The notes beneath the pieces were generated by a model. It searched no databases and was not told where the DNA came from. It was given only the letters and a program-made list of their open reading frames with translations. The position numbers were made by a program, and so were the translations under genes. A DNA stretch of 64,000 nt from Megalopta genalis. Lineage: Eukaryota; Arthropoda; Insecta; Hymenoptera; Halictidae. Positions 52,611-64,000 of the stretch are shown piece by piece. The stretch spans positions 394,165 to 458,164 of the forward strand of contig NW_027476218.1 of NCBI RefSeq assembly GCF_051020955.1, written 5' to 3'. The stretch's first letter is position 1. Each line of letters opens with the position of its first letter.

Positions 52611-55600
52611 AAGCTAAGCCTTCTACTTCGCATTGATTTGCAGCTAAATCATGTGTTTCGCTTGGTTTTGAAGCTAACTCGTTTTCTTCGCCTGTATTTG
52701 AAGATAAATCATGTGTATCACAAGTATTTGAAACTAAACCATTCGCTTCGCATGGATTTGAAGCAAAGACTTAACTTCGTATTGATTCGAAGCTAAATCA
52801 TGTGTTTCTCTTTGATTTTAAGCAAACTTGTTTGTTTCGCATGCAGTTGAAGCTAAATCATGATTATCACAATATCTGAATCTAAAAGATCTGTTTCGCA
52901 AGACTATGAAGCTATGAAACTAAACCATGTATTTCGCATGAATTTGAAACTAAATGATGTGTTTCGCATGGATTTGAAGCTAACTCTATTGTTTCGCCTG
53001 CATTTGAAGATAAATCATGTATATCACAAGTATTTGAAGCTAAACCGTTTGATTCGCATGGCCTTGAAGCTAAGCCTTCTACTTCGCATTGATTTGCAGC
53101 TAAATCATGTGTTTCGCATGGTTTTGAAGCTACCTCGATTGTTTCGCATGCAGTTGAAGCTAAATCATCTATATCACAAGTATTTAAAGCTAAACCGTTT
53201 GATTCGCATGGATTTGAAGCTAAGCCGTCAACTTCGCATTGATTTGCAGCTAAATCATGTGTTTCGCTTGGTTTTGAAGCTATCTCGATTGTTTCGCATG
53301 CAGTTGAAGCTAAATCATGTATATCACAAGTATCTGAATCTAAACCATCTGTTTCGCAAGACTATGAAGCTATGAAGATAAACCATGTGTTTCGCTTGGT
53401 TTTGAAGCTAACTCGTTTGTTTCGTTTGCAGTTGAAGCTAAATCACGTTTATCACAAGTATCTGAATATAAACCATCTGTGTCGCATGACTATTGAGCTA
53501 AACCATGTGTTTCGCATGAATTTGAAGCTAAATGATGTGTTTCGCATGGATATGAAGCTAACTCTTTTGTTTCGCCTGCATTTGAAGATAAATAATGTAT
53601 ATCACAAGTACTTGATGCACAAGCGTTTGATTCGCATGGATTTGAAGCTAAGCCTTCTACTTCGCATTGATTTGCAGCTAAATCATGTGTTACGCTTGGT
53701 TTTGAAGCTAACTCTTTTGTTTCGCCTACATTTGAAGATAAATCATTTATATCACAAGTACTTGAAGCTCAACCATTTGATTCGCATGTATTTGGAGCTA
53801 AGCCTTCTACTTCGCATTGATTTGAATCTAAATCATGTGTTTCGTTTGGATTTGAAGCTAACTCGTTTGTTTCGCATGCAGTTGAAGCAAAATCATGTAT
53901 ATCACAAGTATTTGAAGCTAAACCATTTCTTTCGCATGAATTTGAAGCTAAGCCTTCTACTTCGCATTGATTTGAAGCTAACTCGATTGTTTCGCCTGCA
54001 TTTGAAGCTGAATCATGTATATCACAAGTATTTGAAGCTAAACCATTTGTTTCGCATGAATTTGAAGCTAAGCCTTCTACTTGGCATTGATTTGAATCCA
54101 AATCATGTGTTTCGCTTGGTTTTGAAGCTAACTCATCTGTAACGCATGCAGTTGAAGGTGAATCATGTATATCACAAGTATTTGAATCTAAACCGTTTGA
54201 TTCGCATGGATTTGAAGATAAGCCTTCTACTTCGCATTGATTTGCAGCTAAATCATGTGTTTCGCTTGGTTTTGAAGCTAACTCTTTTGTTTCGCCTACA
54301 TTTGAAGATAAATCATGTACATCACAAGTATTTGAAGCTAAACCGTTTGATTCGCATGGATTTGAAGCTAAGCCTTCTACTTCGCATTGATTTGCAGCTA
54401 AATCATGTGTTTCGCTTGCTTTTGAAGCTAACTCGTTTGTTTCGCATGCAGTTGAAGGTGAATCATGTATATCACAAGTATTTGAATCTAAACCGTTTGA
54501 TTCGCATGGATTTGAAGATAAGCCTTCTACTTCGCATTGATTTGCAGCTAAATCATGTGTTTCGCTTGGTTTTGAAGCTAACTCTTTTGTTTCGCATGCA
54601 GTTGTAGCTAAATCATGTATATCACAAGTATTTGAAGATAATCCATTTGTTTTGCATGGATTCGAAAATCAGCCTTCTATTTCGCATTGATTTGAAGCTA
54701 AATCATGTATTTCGCATGGATTTGAATCTAACTCGATTGCTTCGCGTGCTTTTATAGCTATATCACATATATCGCAATTATCTGAATATAAATCATTTGT
54801 TTCTCATGTATATGAAGCTGAACCTACTACTTCGCATTGATTTGCAGCTAAATCATGTGTTTCGCTTGGTTTTGAAGCTAACTCTTTTGTTTCGCCTGCA
54901 TTTGAAGGTGAATCATGTATATCACAAGTATTTGAATCTAAACCGTTTGATTCGCATGGATTTGAAGCTAAGCCTTCTACTTCGCATTGATTTGCAGCTA
55001 AATCATGTGTTTCGCTTGGTTTTGAAGCTAACTCGTTTGTTTCGCATGCAGTTGATGCTGAATCATGTATATCACAAGTATTTGAAGCTAAGCCATTTCG
55101 TTCGCATGAATTTGAAGCTAAGCCTTCTACTTCGCATTGATTTGAAGCTAAATCATGTGTGTCGCTTGGTTTTGAAGCTAACTCGTTTGTTTCGCATGCA
55201 GTTGAAGCTAAATCATGTATATCACAAGAATTTGAAGCTAAACCATTTGTTTCGCATGGATTTGAAGATATGCCTCGTACTTCGCATTAATTTGAAGCTA
55301 ACTCGATTGATTCGACTGCATTTGAATCTATATCACTCATATCGCAATTATCTGAAGATAAATCATTTGCTTCTCATGTATTTGAAGCTAAGCCGTCTAT
55401 TTCGCACTGATTTGAAGCTAAATCAAATGTTTCGCATGGATTTGAAGCTAACTCTTTTGTTTCGCCTGCATTTGAAGATAAATCATCTATATCACAAGTA
55501 TTTGAAGCTAAACCGTTTGATTCGCATGGATTTGAAGCTAAGCCGTCAACTTCGCATTGATTTGCAGCTAAATCATGTGTTTCGCTTGGTTTTGAAGCTA

Positions 55601-58600
55601 TCTCGATTGTTTCGCATGCAGTTGAAGCTAAATCATGTATATCACAAGTATTTGAAGCTGAACCATTCGCTTCACATGGATTCGAAGTTAAAACCTCCAC
55701 TTCGCATTTATTTGAAGCTAAATCATGCGTTTCGCATGGAGTTGAAGCTAACTCGTTAGATTCGCATGCAGTTGAAGCTGAATCATGTATATCACAAGTA
55801 TTTGAAGCTAAACCACTTGTGTCGCATGGATTTGATGCTAAGTCTTCTACTTCGCATTGATTTGAAGCTAAATCATGTGTTTCGCTTGGATATGAAGCTA
55901 ACTCGTTGGTTTCGCATGCAGTTGAAGCGAAGTTGTGTATAAAAAAAGTATTTGAAGCTAAACCATTCGTTTCGCATGGATCTGAAGCTCAGCCTTCAAC
56001 TTCGCATTGATTTGAAGCTAAATCATGTGTTTCGCATGGAGTTGAAGCTAACTCGTTAGATTCGCATGCAGTTGAACCTGAATCAAGTATATCACAAGTA
56101 TTTGAAGTTAAACCATTTGTTTCGCATGGATTTGATGCTACGCCTTCTACTTCGCATTGATTTGAAGCTAAATCATGTGTTTCGCATGAATTTGAAGCTA
56201 ACTCGTTTGTTTCGCATGTAGTTGAAGCTAAATCATGTATATCACAAGTGTTTGAAGCTAAACCATTTGCTTCGCATCTAATTGAAGCTTAGCCTTCTGC
56301 TGCGCATTGATTTGAAGCTAAATCATGTGTTTCGCATGAATTTGAAGCTAAATCATTCGTTGCGCACGGAGTTGGAGCTAAGCCTTCCACTTCGCATTGA
56401 TTTGAAGCTAAATTATGTGTTTCGCTTGGATTTGAAGCTAACTTGTTTGTTTCGCATGCAGTTGTAGCTAAATCATGTATATCACAAGTATTTGAAGATA
56501 ATCCATTTGTTTTGCATGGATTCGAAAATCAGCCTTCTATTACGCATTGATTTGAAGCTAAATCATGTGTTTCTCATGGATTTGAAGCTAACTCGTTTGT
56601 TTCGCATGCAGTTGAAGCTAATTCATGTATATCACAAGTATTTGAAGCTAAATCATTTGTTTCGCATGGATTTGAATATAATCCGTTTACTTCGCAATTG
56701 ATTTGAAGCTAAACCATTTGTTTCGCATGGAATTAAAGCTAAACCTTCTACTTCGCATTGATTTGAAACTAAATCATGTATTTCGCATGGATTTGAATCT
56801 AACTCGATTGTTTCGCGTGCTTTTATAGCTATATCACATATATCGCAATTATCTGAATATAAATCATTTGTTTCTCATGTATTTGAAGCTGAACCTACTA
56901 CTTCGCATTGATTTGCAGCTAAATCATGTGTTTCGCTTGGTTTTGAAGCTAACTCTTTTGTTTCGCCTGCATTTGAAGGTGAATCATGTATATCTCAAGT
57001 ATTTGAATCTAAACCGTTTGATTCGCATGGATTTGAAGCTAAGCCTTCTACTTCGCATTGATTTGCAGCTAAATCATGTGTTTCGCTTGGTTTTGAAGCT
57101 AACTCGTTTTCTTCGCCTGTATTTGAAGATAAATCATGTGTATCACAAGTATTTGAAACTAAACCATTCGCTTCGCATGGATTTGAAGCAAAGACTTAAC
57201 TTCGTATTGATTCGAAGCTAAATCATGTGTTTCTCTTTGATTTTAAGCAAACTTGTTTGTTTCGCATGCAGTTGAAGCTAAATCATGATTATCACAATAT
57301 CTGAATCTAAAAGATCTGTTTCGCAAGACTATGAAGCTATGAAACTAAACCATGTATTTCGCATGAATTTGAAACTAAATGATGTGTTTCGCATGGATTT
57401 GAAGCTAACTCTATTGTTTCGCCTGCATTTGAAGATAAATCATGTATATCACAAGTATTTGAAGCTAACCGTTTGATTCGCATGGCCTCTGAAGCTAAGC
57501 CTTCTACTTCGCATTGATTTGCAGCTAAATCATGTGTTTCGCATGGTTTTGAAGCTACCTCGATTGTTTCGCATGCAGTTGAAGCTAATCATCTATATCA
57601 CAAGTATTTAAAGCTAAACCGTTTGATTCGCATGGATTTGAAGCTAAGCCGTCAACTTCGCATTGATTTGCAGCTAAATCATGTGTTTCGCTTGGTTTTG
57701 AAGCTATCTCGATTGTTTCGGCATGCAGTGTGAAGCTAAATCATGTATATCACAAGTATCTGAATCTAAACCATCTGTTTCGCAAGACTATGAAGCTATG
57801 AAGATAAACATGTGTTTCGCTTGGTTTTGAAGCTAACTCGTTTGTTTCGTTTGCAGTTGAAGCTAAATCACGTTTATCACAAGTATCTGAATATAAACCA
57901 TCTGTGTCGCATGACTATTGAGCTAAACCATGTGTTTCGCATGAATTTGAAGCTAAATGATGTGTTTCGCATGGATATGAAGCTAACTCTTTTGTTTCGC
58001 CTGCATTTGAAGATAAATAATGTATATCACAAGTACTTGATGCACAAGCGTTTGATTCGCATGGATTTGAAGCTAAGCCTTCTACTTCGCATTGATTTGC
58101 AGCTAAATCATGTGTTACGCTTGGTTTTGAAGCTAACTCTTTTGTTCGCCTACATTTGAAGGATAAATCATTTATATCACAAGTACTTGAAGCTCAACCA
58201 TTTGATTCGCATGTATTTGGAGCTAAGCCTTCTACTTCGCATTGATTTGAATCTAAATCATGTGTTTCGTTGGATTTGAAGCTAACTCGTTTGTTTCGCA
58301 TGCAGTTGAAGCAAAATCATGTATATCACAAGTATTTGAAGCTAAACCATTTCTTTCGCATGAATTTGAAGCTAAGCCTTCTACTTCGCATTGATTGAAG
58401 CTAACTCGATTGTTTCGCCTGCATTTGAAGCTGAATCATGTATATCACAAGTATTTGAAGCTAAACCATTTGTTTCGCATGAATTTGAAGCTAAGCCTTC
58501 TACTTGGCATTGATTTGAATCCAAATCATGTGTTTCGCTTGGTTTTGAAGCTAACTCATCTGTAACGCATGCAGTTGAAGGTGAATCATGTATATCACAA

Positions 58601-61600
58601 GTATTTGAATCTAAACGTTTGATTCGCATGGATTTGAAGATAAGCCTTCTACTTCGCATTGATTTGCAGCTAAATCATGTGTTTCGCTTGGTTTTGAAGC
58701 TAACTCTTTTGTTTCGCCTACATTTGAAGATAAATCATGTACATCACAAGTATTTGAAGCTAAACCGTTTGATTCGCATGGATTTGAAGCTAAGCCTTCT
58801 ACTTCGCATTGATTTGCAGCTAAATCATGTGTTTCGCTTGCTTTTGAAGCTAACTCGTTTGTTTCGCATGCAGTTGAAGGTGAAATCATGTATATCACAA
58901 GTATTTGAATCTAAACCGTTTGATTCGCATGGATTTGAAGATAAGCCTTCTACTTCGCATTGATTTGCAGCTAAATCATGTGTTTCGCTTGGTTTGAAGC
59001 TAACTCTTTGTTTCGCATGCAGTTTGTAGCTAAATCATGTATATCACAAGTATTTGAAGATAATCCATTTGTTTTGCATGGATTCGAAAATCAGCCTTCT
59101 ATTTCGCATTGATTTGAAGCTAAATCATGTATTTCGCATGGATTTGAATCTAACTCGATTGCTTCGCGTTGCTTTTATAGCTATATCACATATATCGCAA
59201 TTATCTGAATATAAATCATTTGTTTCTCATGTATATGAAGCTGAACTACTACTTCGCATTGATTTGCAGCTAAATCATGTGTTTCGCTTGGTTTTGAAGC
59301 TACTCTTTTGTTTCGCCTGCATTTGAAGGTGAATCATGTATATCACAAGTATTTGAATCTAAACCGTTTGATTCGCATGGATTTGAAGCTAAGCCTTCTA
59401 CTTCGCATTGATTTGCAGCTAAATCATGTGTTTCGCTTGGTTTTGAAGCTAACTCGTTTGTTTCGCATGCAGTTGATGCTGAATCATGTATATCACAAGT
59501 ATTTGAAGCTAAGCCATTTCGTTCGCATGAATTTGAAGCTAAGCCTTCTACTTCGCATTGATTTGAAGCTAAATCATGTGTGTCGCTTGGTTTTGAAGCT
59601 ACTCGTTTGTTTCGCATGCAGTTGAAGCTAAATCATGTATATCACAAGAATTTGAAGCTAAACCATTTGTTTCGCATGGATTTGAAGATATGCCTCGTAC
59701 TTCGCATTAATTTGAAGCTAACTCGATTGATTCGACTGCATTTGAATCTATATCACTCATATCGCAATTATCTGAAGATAAATCATTTGCTTCTCATGTA
59801 TTGAAGCTAAGCCGTCTATTTCGCACTGATTTGAAGCTAAATCAAATGTTTCGCATGGATTTGAAGCTAACTCTTTTTGTTCGCCTGCATTTGAAGATAA
59901 ATCATCTATATCACAAGTATTTGAAGCTAAACCGTTTGATTCGCATGGATTTGAAGCTAAGCCGTCAACTTCGCATTGATTTGCAGCTAAATCATGTGTT
60001 TCGCTTGGTTTTAAAGCTATCTCGATTGTTTCGCATGCAGTTGAAGCTAAATCATGTATATCACAAGTATTTGAAGCTGAACCATTCGCTTCACATGGAT
60101 TCGAAGTTAAAACCTCCACTTCGCATTATTTGAAGCTAAATCATGCGTTTCGCATGGAGTTGAAGCTAACTCGTTAGATTCGCAATGCAGTTGAAGCTGA
60201 ATCGTATATCACAAGGTATTTGAAGCTAAACCACTTGTGTCGCATGGATTTGATGCTAAGTCTTCTACTTCGCATTGATTTGAAGCTAAATCATGTGTTT
60301 CGCTTGGATATGAAGCTAACTCGTTGGTTTCGCATGCAGTTGAAGCGAAGTTGTGTATAAAAAAAGTATTTGAAGCTAAACCATTCGTTTCGCATGATCT
60401 GAAGCTCAGCCTTCAACTTCGCATTGATTTGAAGCTAAATCATGTGTTTCGCATGAGTTGAAGCTAACTCGTTAGATTCGCATGCAGTTGAACCTGAATC
60501 AAGTATATCACAAGTATTTGAAGTTAAACCATTTGTTTCGCATGGATTTGATGCTACGCCTTCTACTTCGCATTGATTTGAAGCTAAATCATGTGTTTCG
60601 CATGAATTTGAAGCTAACTCGTTTGTTTCGCATGTAGTTGAAGCTAAATCATGTATATCACAAGTGTTTGAAGCTTAAACCATTTGCTTCGCATCTAATT
60701 GAAGCTTAGCCTTCTGCTGCGCATTGATTTGAAGCTAAATCATGTGTTTCGCATGAATTTGAAGCTAAATCATTCGTTGAAGCTAAATCATGTGTTTCGC
60801 AATGAATTTGAAGCTAAATCATTCGTTGTGCACGGAGTTGGAGCTAAGCCTTCCACTTCGCATTGATTTGAAGCTAAATTATGTGTTTCGCTTGGATTTG
60901 AAGCTAACTTGTTTGTTTCGCATGCAGTTGTAGCTAAATCATGTATATATCACAAGTATTTGAAGATAATCCATTTGTTTTGCATGGATTCGAAAATATT
61001 CAGCCTTCTATTACGCATTGATTTGAAGCTAAATCATGTGTTTCTCATGGATTTGAAGCTAACTCGTTTGTTTCGCATGCAGTTGAAGCTAATTCATGTA
61101 TATCACAAGTATTTGAAGCTAAATCATTTGTTTCGCATGGATTTGAATATAATCCGTTTACTTCGCAATTGATTTGAAGCTAAACCATTTGTTTCGCATG
61201 GAATTAAAGCTAAACCTTCTACTTCGCATTGATTTGAAACTAAATCATGTATTTCGCCATGGATTTGAATCTAACTCGATTGTTTCGCGTGCTTTTATAG
61301 CTATATCACATATATCGCAATTATCTGAATATAAATCATATTGTTTCTCATGTATTTCAAGCTGAACCTACTACTTCGCATTGATTTGCAGCTAAATCAT
61401 GTGTTTCGCTTTGGTTTTGAAGCTAACTCTTTTGTTTCGCCTGCATTTGAAGGTGAATCATGTATATCACAAGTATTTGAATTCTAAACCGTTTGATTCG
61501 CATGGATTTGAAGCTAAGCCTTCTACTTCGCATTGATTTGCAGCTAAATCATGTGTTTCGCTTGGTTTTGAAGCTAACTCGTTTTCTTCGCCTGTATTTG

Positions 61601-62070
61601 AAGATAAATCATGTGTATCACAAGTATTTGAAACTAAACCATTCGCTTCGCATGGATTTGAAGCAAAGACTTAACTTCGTATTGATTTCGAAGCTAAATC
61701 TTGTGTTTCTCTTTGATTTTAAGCAAACTTGTTTGTTTCGCATGCAGTTGAAGCTAAATCATGATTATCACAATATCTGAATCTAAAAGATCTGTTTTCG
61801 CAAGACTATGAAGCTATGAAACTAAACCATGTATTTCGCAATGAATTTGAAACTAAATGATGTGTTTCGCATGGATTTGAAGCTAACTCTATTGTTTCGC
61901 CTGCATTTGAAGATAAATCATGTATATCACAAGTATTTGAAGCTAAACCGTTTGATTCGCATGGCTTTGTAAGCTAAGCCTTCTACTTCGCATTGATTTG
62001 CAGCTAAATCATGTGTTTCGCATGGTTTTGAAGCTACCTCGATTGTTTCGCATGCAGTTGAAAGCTAAAT
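51025..62070 (+). repeat. 4425-bp tandem higher-order repeat, about 2.5 copies
   Basis: Unit 1 is about 51025-55449, unit 2 about 55450-59870, and partial unit 3 about 59871-62070. All share the order GATAAATCATC, GCTTCACATGG, AGCGAAGTTGTG, GCATCTAATTGAAGC, GAATATAATCCGTTTAC, CGCGTGCTTTTATAGC, AAGACTTAACTTCG, the 8 bp marker, TTTCGTTTGCAG and CTACTTGGCATTG. Units 1 and 2 share private changes such as GTATATGAAGCTGAA (54815 and 59236). After 57.45 kb the copies differ mainly by one-base indels, so the copy number depends on low-quality sequence. Confidence 0.85.
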
Positions 62071-63640
62071 CATGTATATCACAAGTATTTTAAGCTAAAC
62101 CATTTGTTTCTCATGTATTTGATGCTAAGCCTTTCCACTTCGCATTGATTTGAAGCTAACTCGATTGTTTCGCCTGCATATGAATCTATATCACTTATAT
62201 CGCAATTATCTGAAGATAAATCATTCGTTTCTCATATATTAGAAGATAAGCCTTGTACTTCGCATTGATTTGTAGCTAAATCATGCGTTTCGCTTGGATT
62301 TGAAGCTAACTCGGTTTGTTTCGCATGCAGTTGAAGCTAAATCATGTTCATCACAAGTATCTGAATATAAACCATCTGTGTCGCATGACTATTGAGCTAA
62401 AACTATGTGTTTCGCAATGAATTTGATGCTAAACGATGTGTTTTAGCATGGATTTGAAGCTAACTCTTTTGTTTCGTCTGCATTTGAAGATAAATCATTT
62501 ATATCACAGGTATTTGAAGATAAACCATTAGTTTCGCATGGATTTTGAAGATAAATCTCCTACTTCGCATTGATTTGATGCTAAATCATGTGTTTTGCAT
62601 GGATTATAAGATAACTCGTTGCCTCCGCATGCAGATGGAGCTAAATCATGCATAGCAAAAGTATTTGAAGGTAAACCATTTGTTTCGCATGGATTTGAAG
62701 ATATGCCTTCTACATCGCATTGATTTGAAGCTAAATCATGTGTTACGCTGTGATTTGTAGCTAACTCGTTTGTTTCGCATGCAGTTGATGCTAAATCATG
62801 TTTATCAAAAGTATTTGAAGCTATAGCATTTGTTTCGCATGGTTTTGAAGCTAAGCCTTCTACTTCGCATTGATTTGAAGTTAAATCATGTGTTTCTCTT
62901 TGATATTGAAGCAAACTTGTTTGCTTCGCATGCAGTTGAAGCTAATTCATGTTTATCACAAGTATCTGAATCTAAACCATCTGTTTCGCAAGACTATGAA
63001 GCTATGAAGATAAACCATGTGTTTCGCTTGGTTTTGAAGCTAACTCGTTTGTTTCGTTTGCAGTTGAAGGCTAAATCACGTTTATCACAAGTATCTGAAT
63101 ATAAACCATCTGAGTCGCATGACTATTGAGCCTAAACCATGTGTTTCGCATGAATTTGAAGCTAAATGATGTGTTTCGCATGGATATGAAGCTAACTCTT
63201 TTGTTTCGCCTGCATTTGAAGATAAATAATGTATATCACAAGTACTTGATGCACAAAGCGTTTGATTCGCATGGGATTTGAAGCTAAGCCTTCTACTTCG
63301 CATTGATTTGCAGCTAAATCAATGTGTTACGCTTGGTTTTGAAGCTAACTCTTTTGTTTCGCCTGCATTTGAAGATAAATCATTTATATCACAAGTACTT
63401 GAAAGCTCAACCGTTTGATTCGCATGTATTTGGAGCTAAGCCTTCTACTTCGCATTGATTTGAAGCTAAATCATGTGTTTCGTTTGGATTTGAAGCAAAC
63501 ACGTTTGTTTCTCATGCAGTTGAAGCTATATCACATATGTTCGCAAGTATTTGGAGCTAAATCATTCGTTTCGCACGGAGTTGAAGCTAAAACCTTCTAC
63601 TTCGCATTGATTTGAAGCTAAATCAAAGTGTTTCGCTTGG
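57450..63640 (+). other. Indel-rich tract, probable unpolished assembly
   Basis: Compared with the matching bases one period earlier, this tract has several dozen private one-base indels. Examples near 57.47-59.6 kb are GCTAACCGTTTG (-1), TTTCGGCATGCAG (+1), GATAAACATG (-1), TTGTTCGCC (-1), ATTGATTGAAGC and GAACTACTAC (-1). Examples near 60.6-63.6 kb are GCTTAAACC, CGCCATGG, CGCTTTGG, AATTCTAAACC, TTTGTAAGC, CTCGGTTTG, AACAAT-type CGCAATGAA, GGCTAAATC and ATCAATGTG (all +1). Substitutions are few. This pattern is typical of uncorrected long reads. The indels hit every frame and should not be read as evolved frameshifts. Confidence 0.85.
60750..60840 (+). repeat. Local 50-bp duplication in the indel-rich tract
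   Basis: The phrase GAAGCTAAATCATG ... GAAGCTAAATCATTCGTTG is written twice in a row, where the matching place one period earlier (56320-56370) has it once. The second copy carries an extra A (CGCAATGAATTTG). The inserted length is not a clean multiple of 30 bp, so an alignment or consensus error is as likely as a real event. Confidence 0.7.
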
Positions 63641-64000
63641 ATTTGAAGCTAACTCGTTTGTTTCGCATGCAGTTGAAGCAAAATCATGTATATCACAAGT
63701 ATTTGAAGCTAAACCATTTGTTTCGGATGGATTTGAAGATAAGCCTTCTACTTCGCATTGATTTTAAATCCAAATCTTGTGTATGGCATGGATTTGAAGT
63801 TAACTCGTTTGATTCGCCTGCATTTGAAGATAAATCATGTATATCGCAAGTATTTGAAGCTAAACCATTTGTTTCGCATGGATTTGAAGATAAGCCTCCT
63901 ACTTCCCATTAATTTGAAGCTAACTCGATTGATTCGACTGCATTTGAATCTATATCACTTATATCGCAATTATCTGAAGATAAATAATTTGCTTCTCATG
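63641..64000 (+). repeat. Clean repeat at the right end of the window
   Basis: The private indels stop near 63.64 kb. The last 150 bases (CCTCCTACTTCCCATTAATTTG onward, with TCGATTGATTCGACTGC and TTATATCGCAATTATC) match the left domain near 2010-2152 closely. The array continues past the window edge. Confidence 0.85.

Larger units (their letters stand above)
33906..57450 (+). repeat. Right subfamily domain, multi-level duplications
   Basis: The dominant variants here are U4 with ACCGTTTGATTCGC, U1 with TTTGCAGCTAAATC followed by CGCTTGGTTTTG, U3 with GGTGAATCATG, and a block with CGCGTGCTTTTATAGC, ACATATATCGCAATT and GAATATAAATC. The TTATGGTCCCAAG unit is absent. Its 31 bp relative TTATGTTCGCAAG appears only near 37609, 42638 and (as TTATATTCGCAAG) 48121. 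The forward frame is therefore open for longer runs than in the 5-33 kb domain. Confidence 0.88.
1..64000 (+). repeat. 30-bp tandem satellite array filling the window
   Basis: Every stretch I read resolves into 30 bp units in one orientation. Unit positions 1-11 are close to TTTGAAGCTAA, positions 20-29 close to TTTCGCATGG, and positions 12-19 vary by type. Five types recur in order: U1 (ATCATGTG middle, CGCTTGG end), U2 (CTCGTTTG middle, CGCATGCAG end), U3 (ATCATGTATATCACAAGTA), U4 (ACCATTTG middle, CGCATGGA end) and U5 (GCCTTCTACTTCGCATTGA). Together they make a 150 bp higher-order repeat. Units of other lengths (29, 31 and 38 bp) occur at specific places. No gap of unique sequence longer than a few bases was seen, so no gene-free stretch needs a separate description. 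A satellite is well supported. Its role, for example centromeric or subtelomeric, is inference only. Confidence 0.97.

Noticed and set aside
62528..62914. Reverse-strand 128-codon frame with ETHDLASNQCEVEG-type repeats as a gene
   Set aside because: The reverse frame is also stop-free by consensus, the stretch lies in the indel-rich tract, and no longer intact version exists in the window. Kept only as a hypothesis for the origin of the array.
57450..63640. Accelerated pseudogene-like decay of the right end
   Set aside because: The changes are almost all one-base indels with few substitutions and have abrupt edges, which fits sequencing error better than evolution.
1..64000. CRISPR array, because of the regular 30 bp period
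   Set aside because: There are no alternating repeats and unique spacers. Every 30 bp is a repeat unit with no spacer, and no cas gene is present.
1..64000. A whole array coded in a variant genetic code with TGA as sense
   Set aside because: Even with TGA read as an amino acid, TAA stops (TATTAAGC, TTTTAAGC) and 31 bp units still break the FEAK frame. The reverse frame has TGA at both Cys and Leu positions, so no single reassignment fits.
1..64000. tRNA, rRNA or transposon fragments
   Set aside because: No cloverleaf-like sequence, rRNA core, terminal inverted repeat, reverse transcriptase or transposase motif was seen. All sequence is accounted for by the 30 bp unit.

Overview
The whole 64 kb window is one head-to-tail tandem repeat. 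I found no unique sequence and no recognisable gene, RNA gene, transposon, CRISPR array, origin or promoter. The basic unit is 30 bp. It has a nearly constant start (TTTGAAGCTAA, unit positions 1-11) and a nearly constant end (TTTCGCATGG, positions 20-29), with a variable middle. Every unit I read points the same way. Five unit types, called U1 to U5 here, usually follow one another in fixed order to make a 150 bp higher-order repeat. Those are nested in larger duplications of about 180, 331, 360, 391, 480/481, 511, 900/901, 2194, 2251 and 4425 bp, and in non-tandem copies several kb to 11 kb apart.

Layout: (1) 1-3640, diverged units rich in variants with TATATCGCAATTATCT and TTTCTCATG. (2) 3641-5040, plain 150 bp five-unit repeats. 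(3) About 5041-32990, a distinct, recently homogenised subfamily marked by a U5 variant with CGAAAATCAGCC and a 31 bp U3 variant with TTATGGTCCCAAG. It contains large duplications and is interrupted at 19.7-20.6 kb by a diverged island that recurs at its right edge, 33.0-33.9 kb. (4) 33.9-57.45 kb, a second subfamily built by 900, 2251 and 4425 bp duplications and an 11 kb-spaced copy. (5) About 57.45-63.64 kb, the same material but full of private one-base indels, which looks like unpolished long-read sequence. (6) 63.64-64.0 kb, clean repeat running off the end.

Coding: because 30 is a multiple of 3, a frame free of stops in the consensus stays open until an indel or a chance stop. Two frames have this property: one forward frame (ten-residue period like LKLNHVFRMD) and one reverse frame (period like ASNPCETHDL). 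Their open stretches, up to 531 codons forward, are therefore expected without selection. The 31 bp unit shifts the frame about thirty times between 5 and 33 kb, which no long coding sequence would tolerate. I regard the window as non-coding satellite DNA, or a long-decayed and amplified repeat gene, and annotate no CDS.

Organism: an AT-rich genome, most likely a eukaryote and probably not one with strong CpG depletion, since nearly every unit keeps the CpG of TTCGCATG. Arrays of this size and hierarchy are typical of centromeric, pericentromeric or subtelomeric satellites. The species cannot be named from the sequence.
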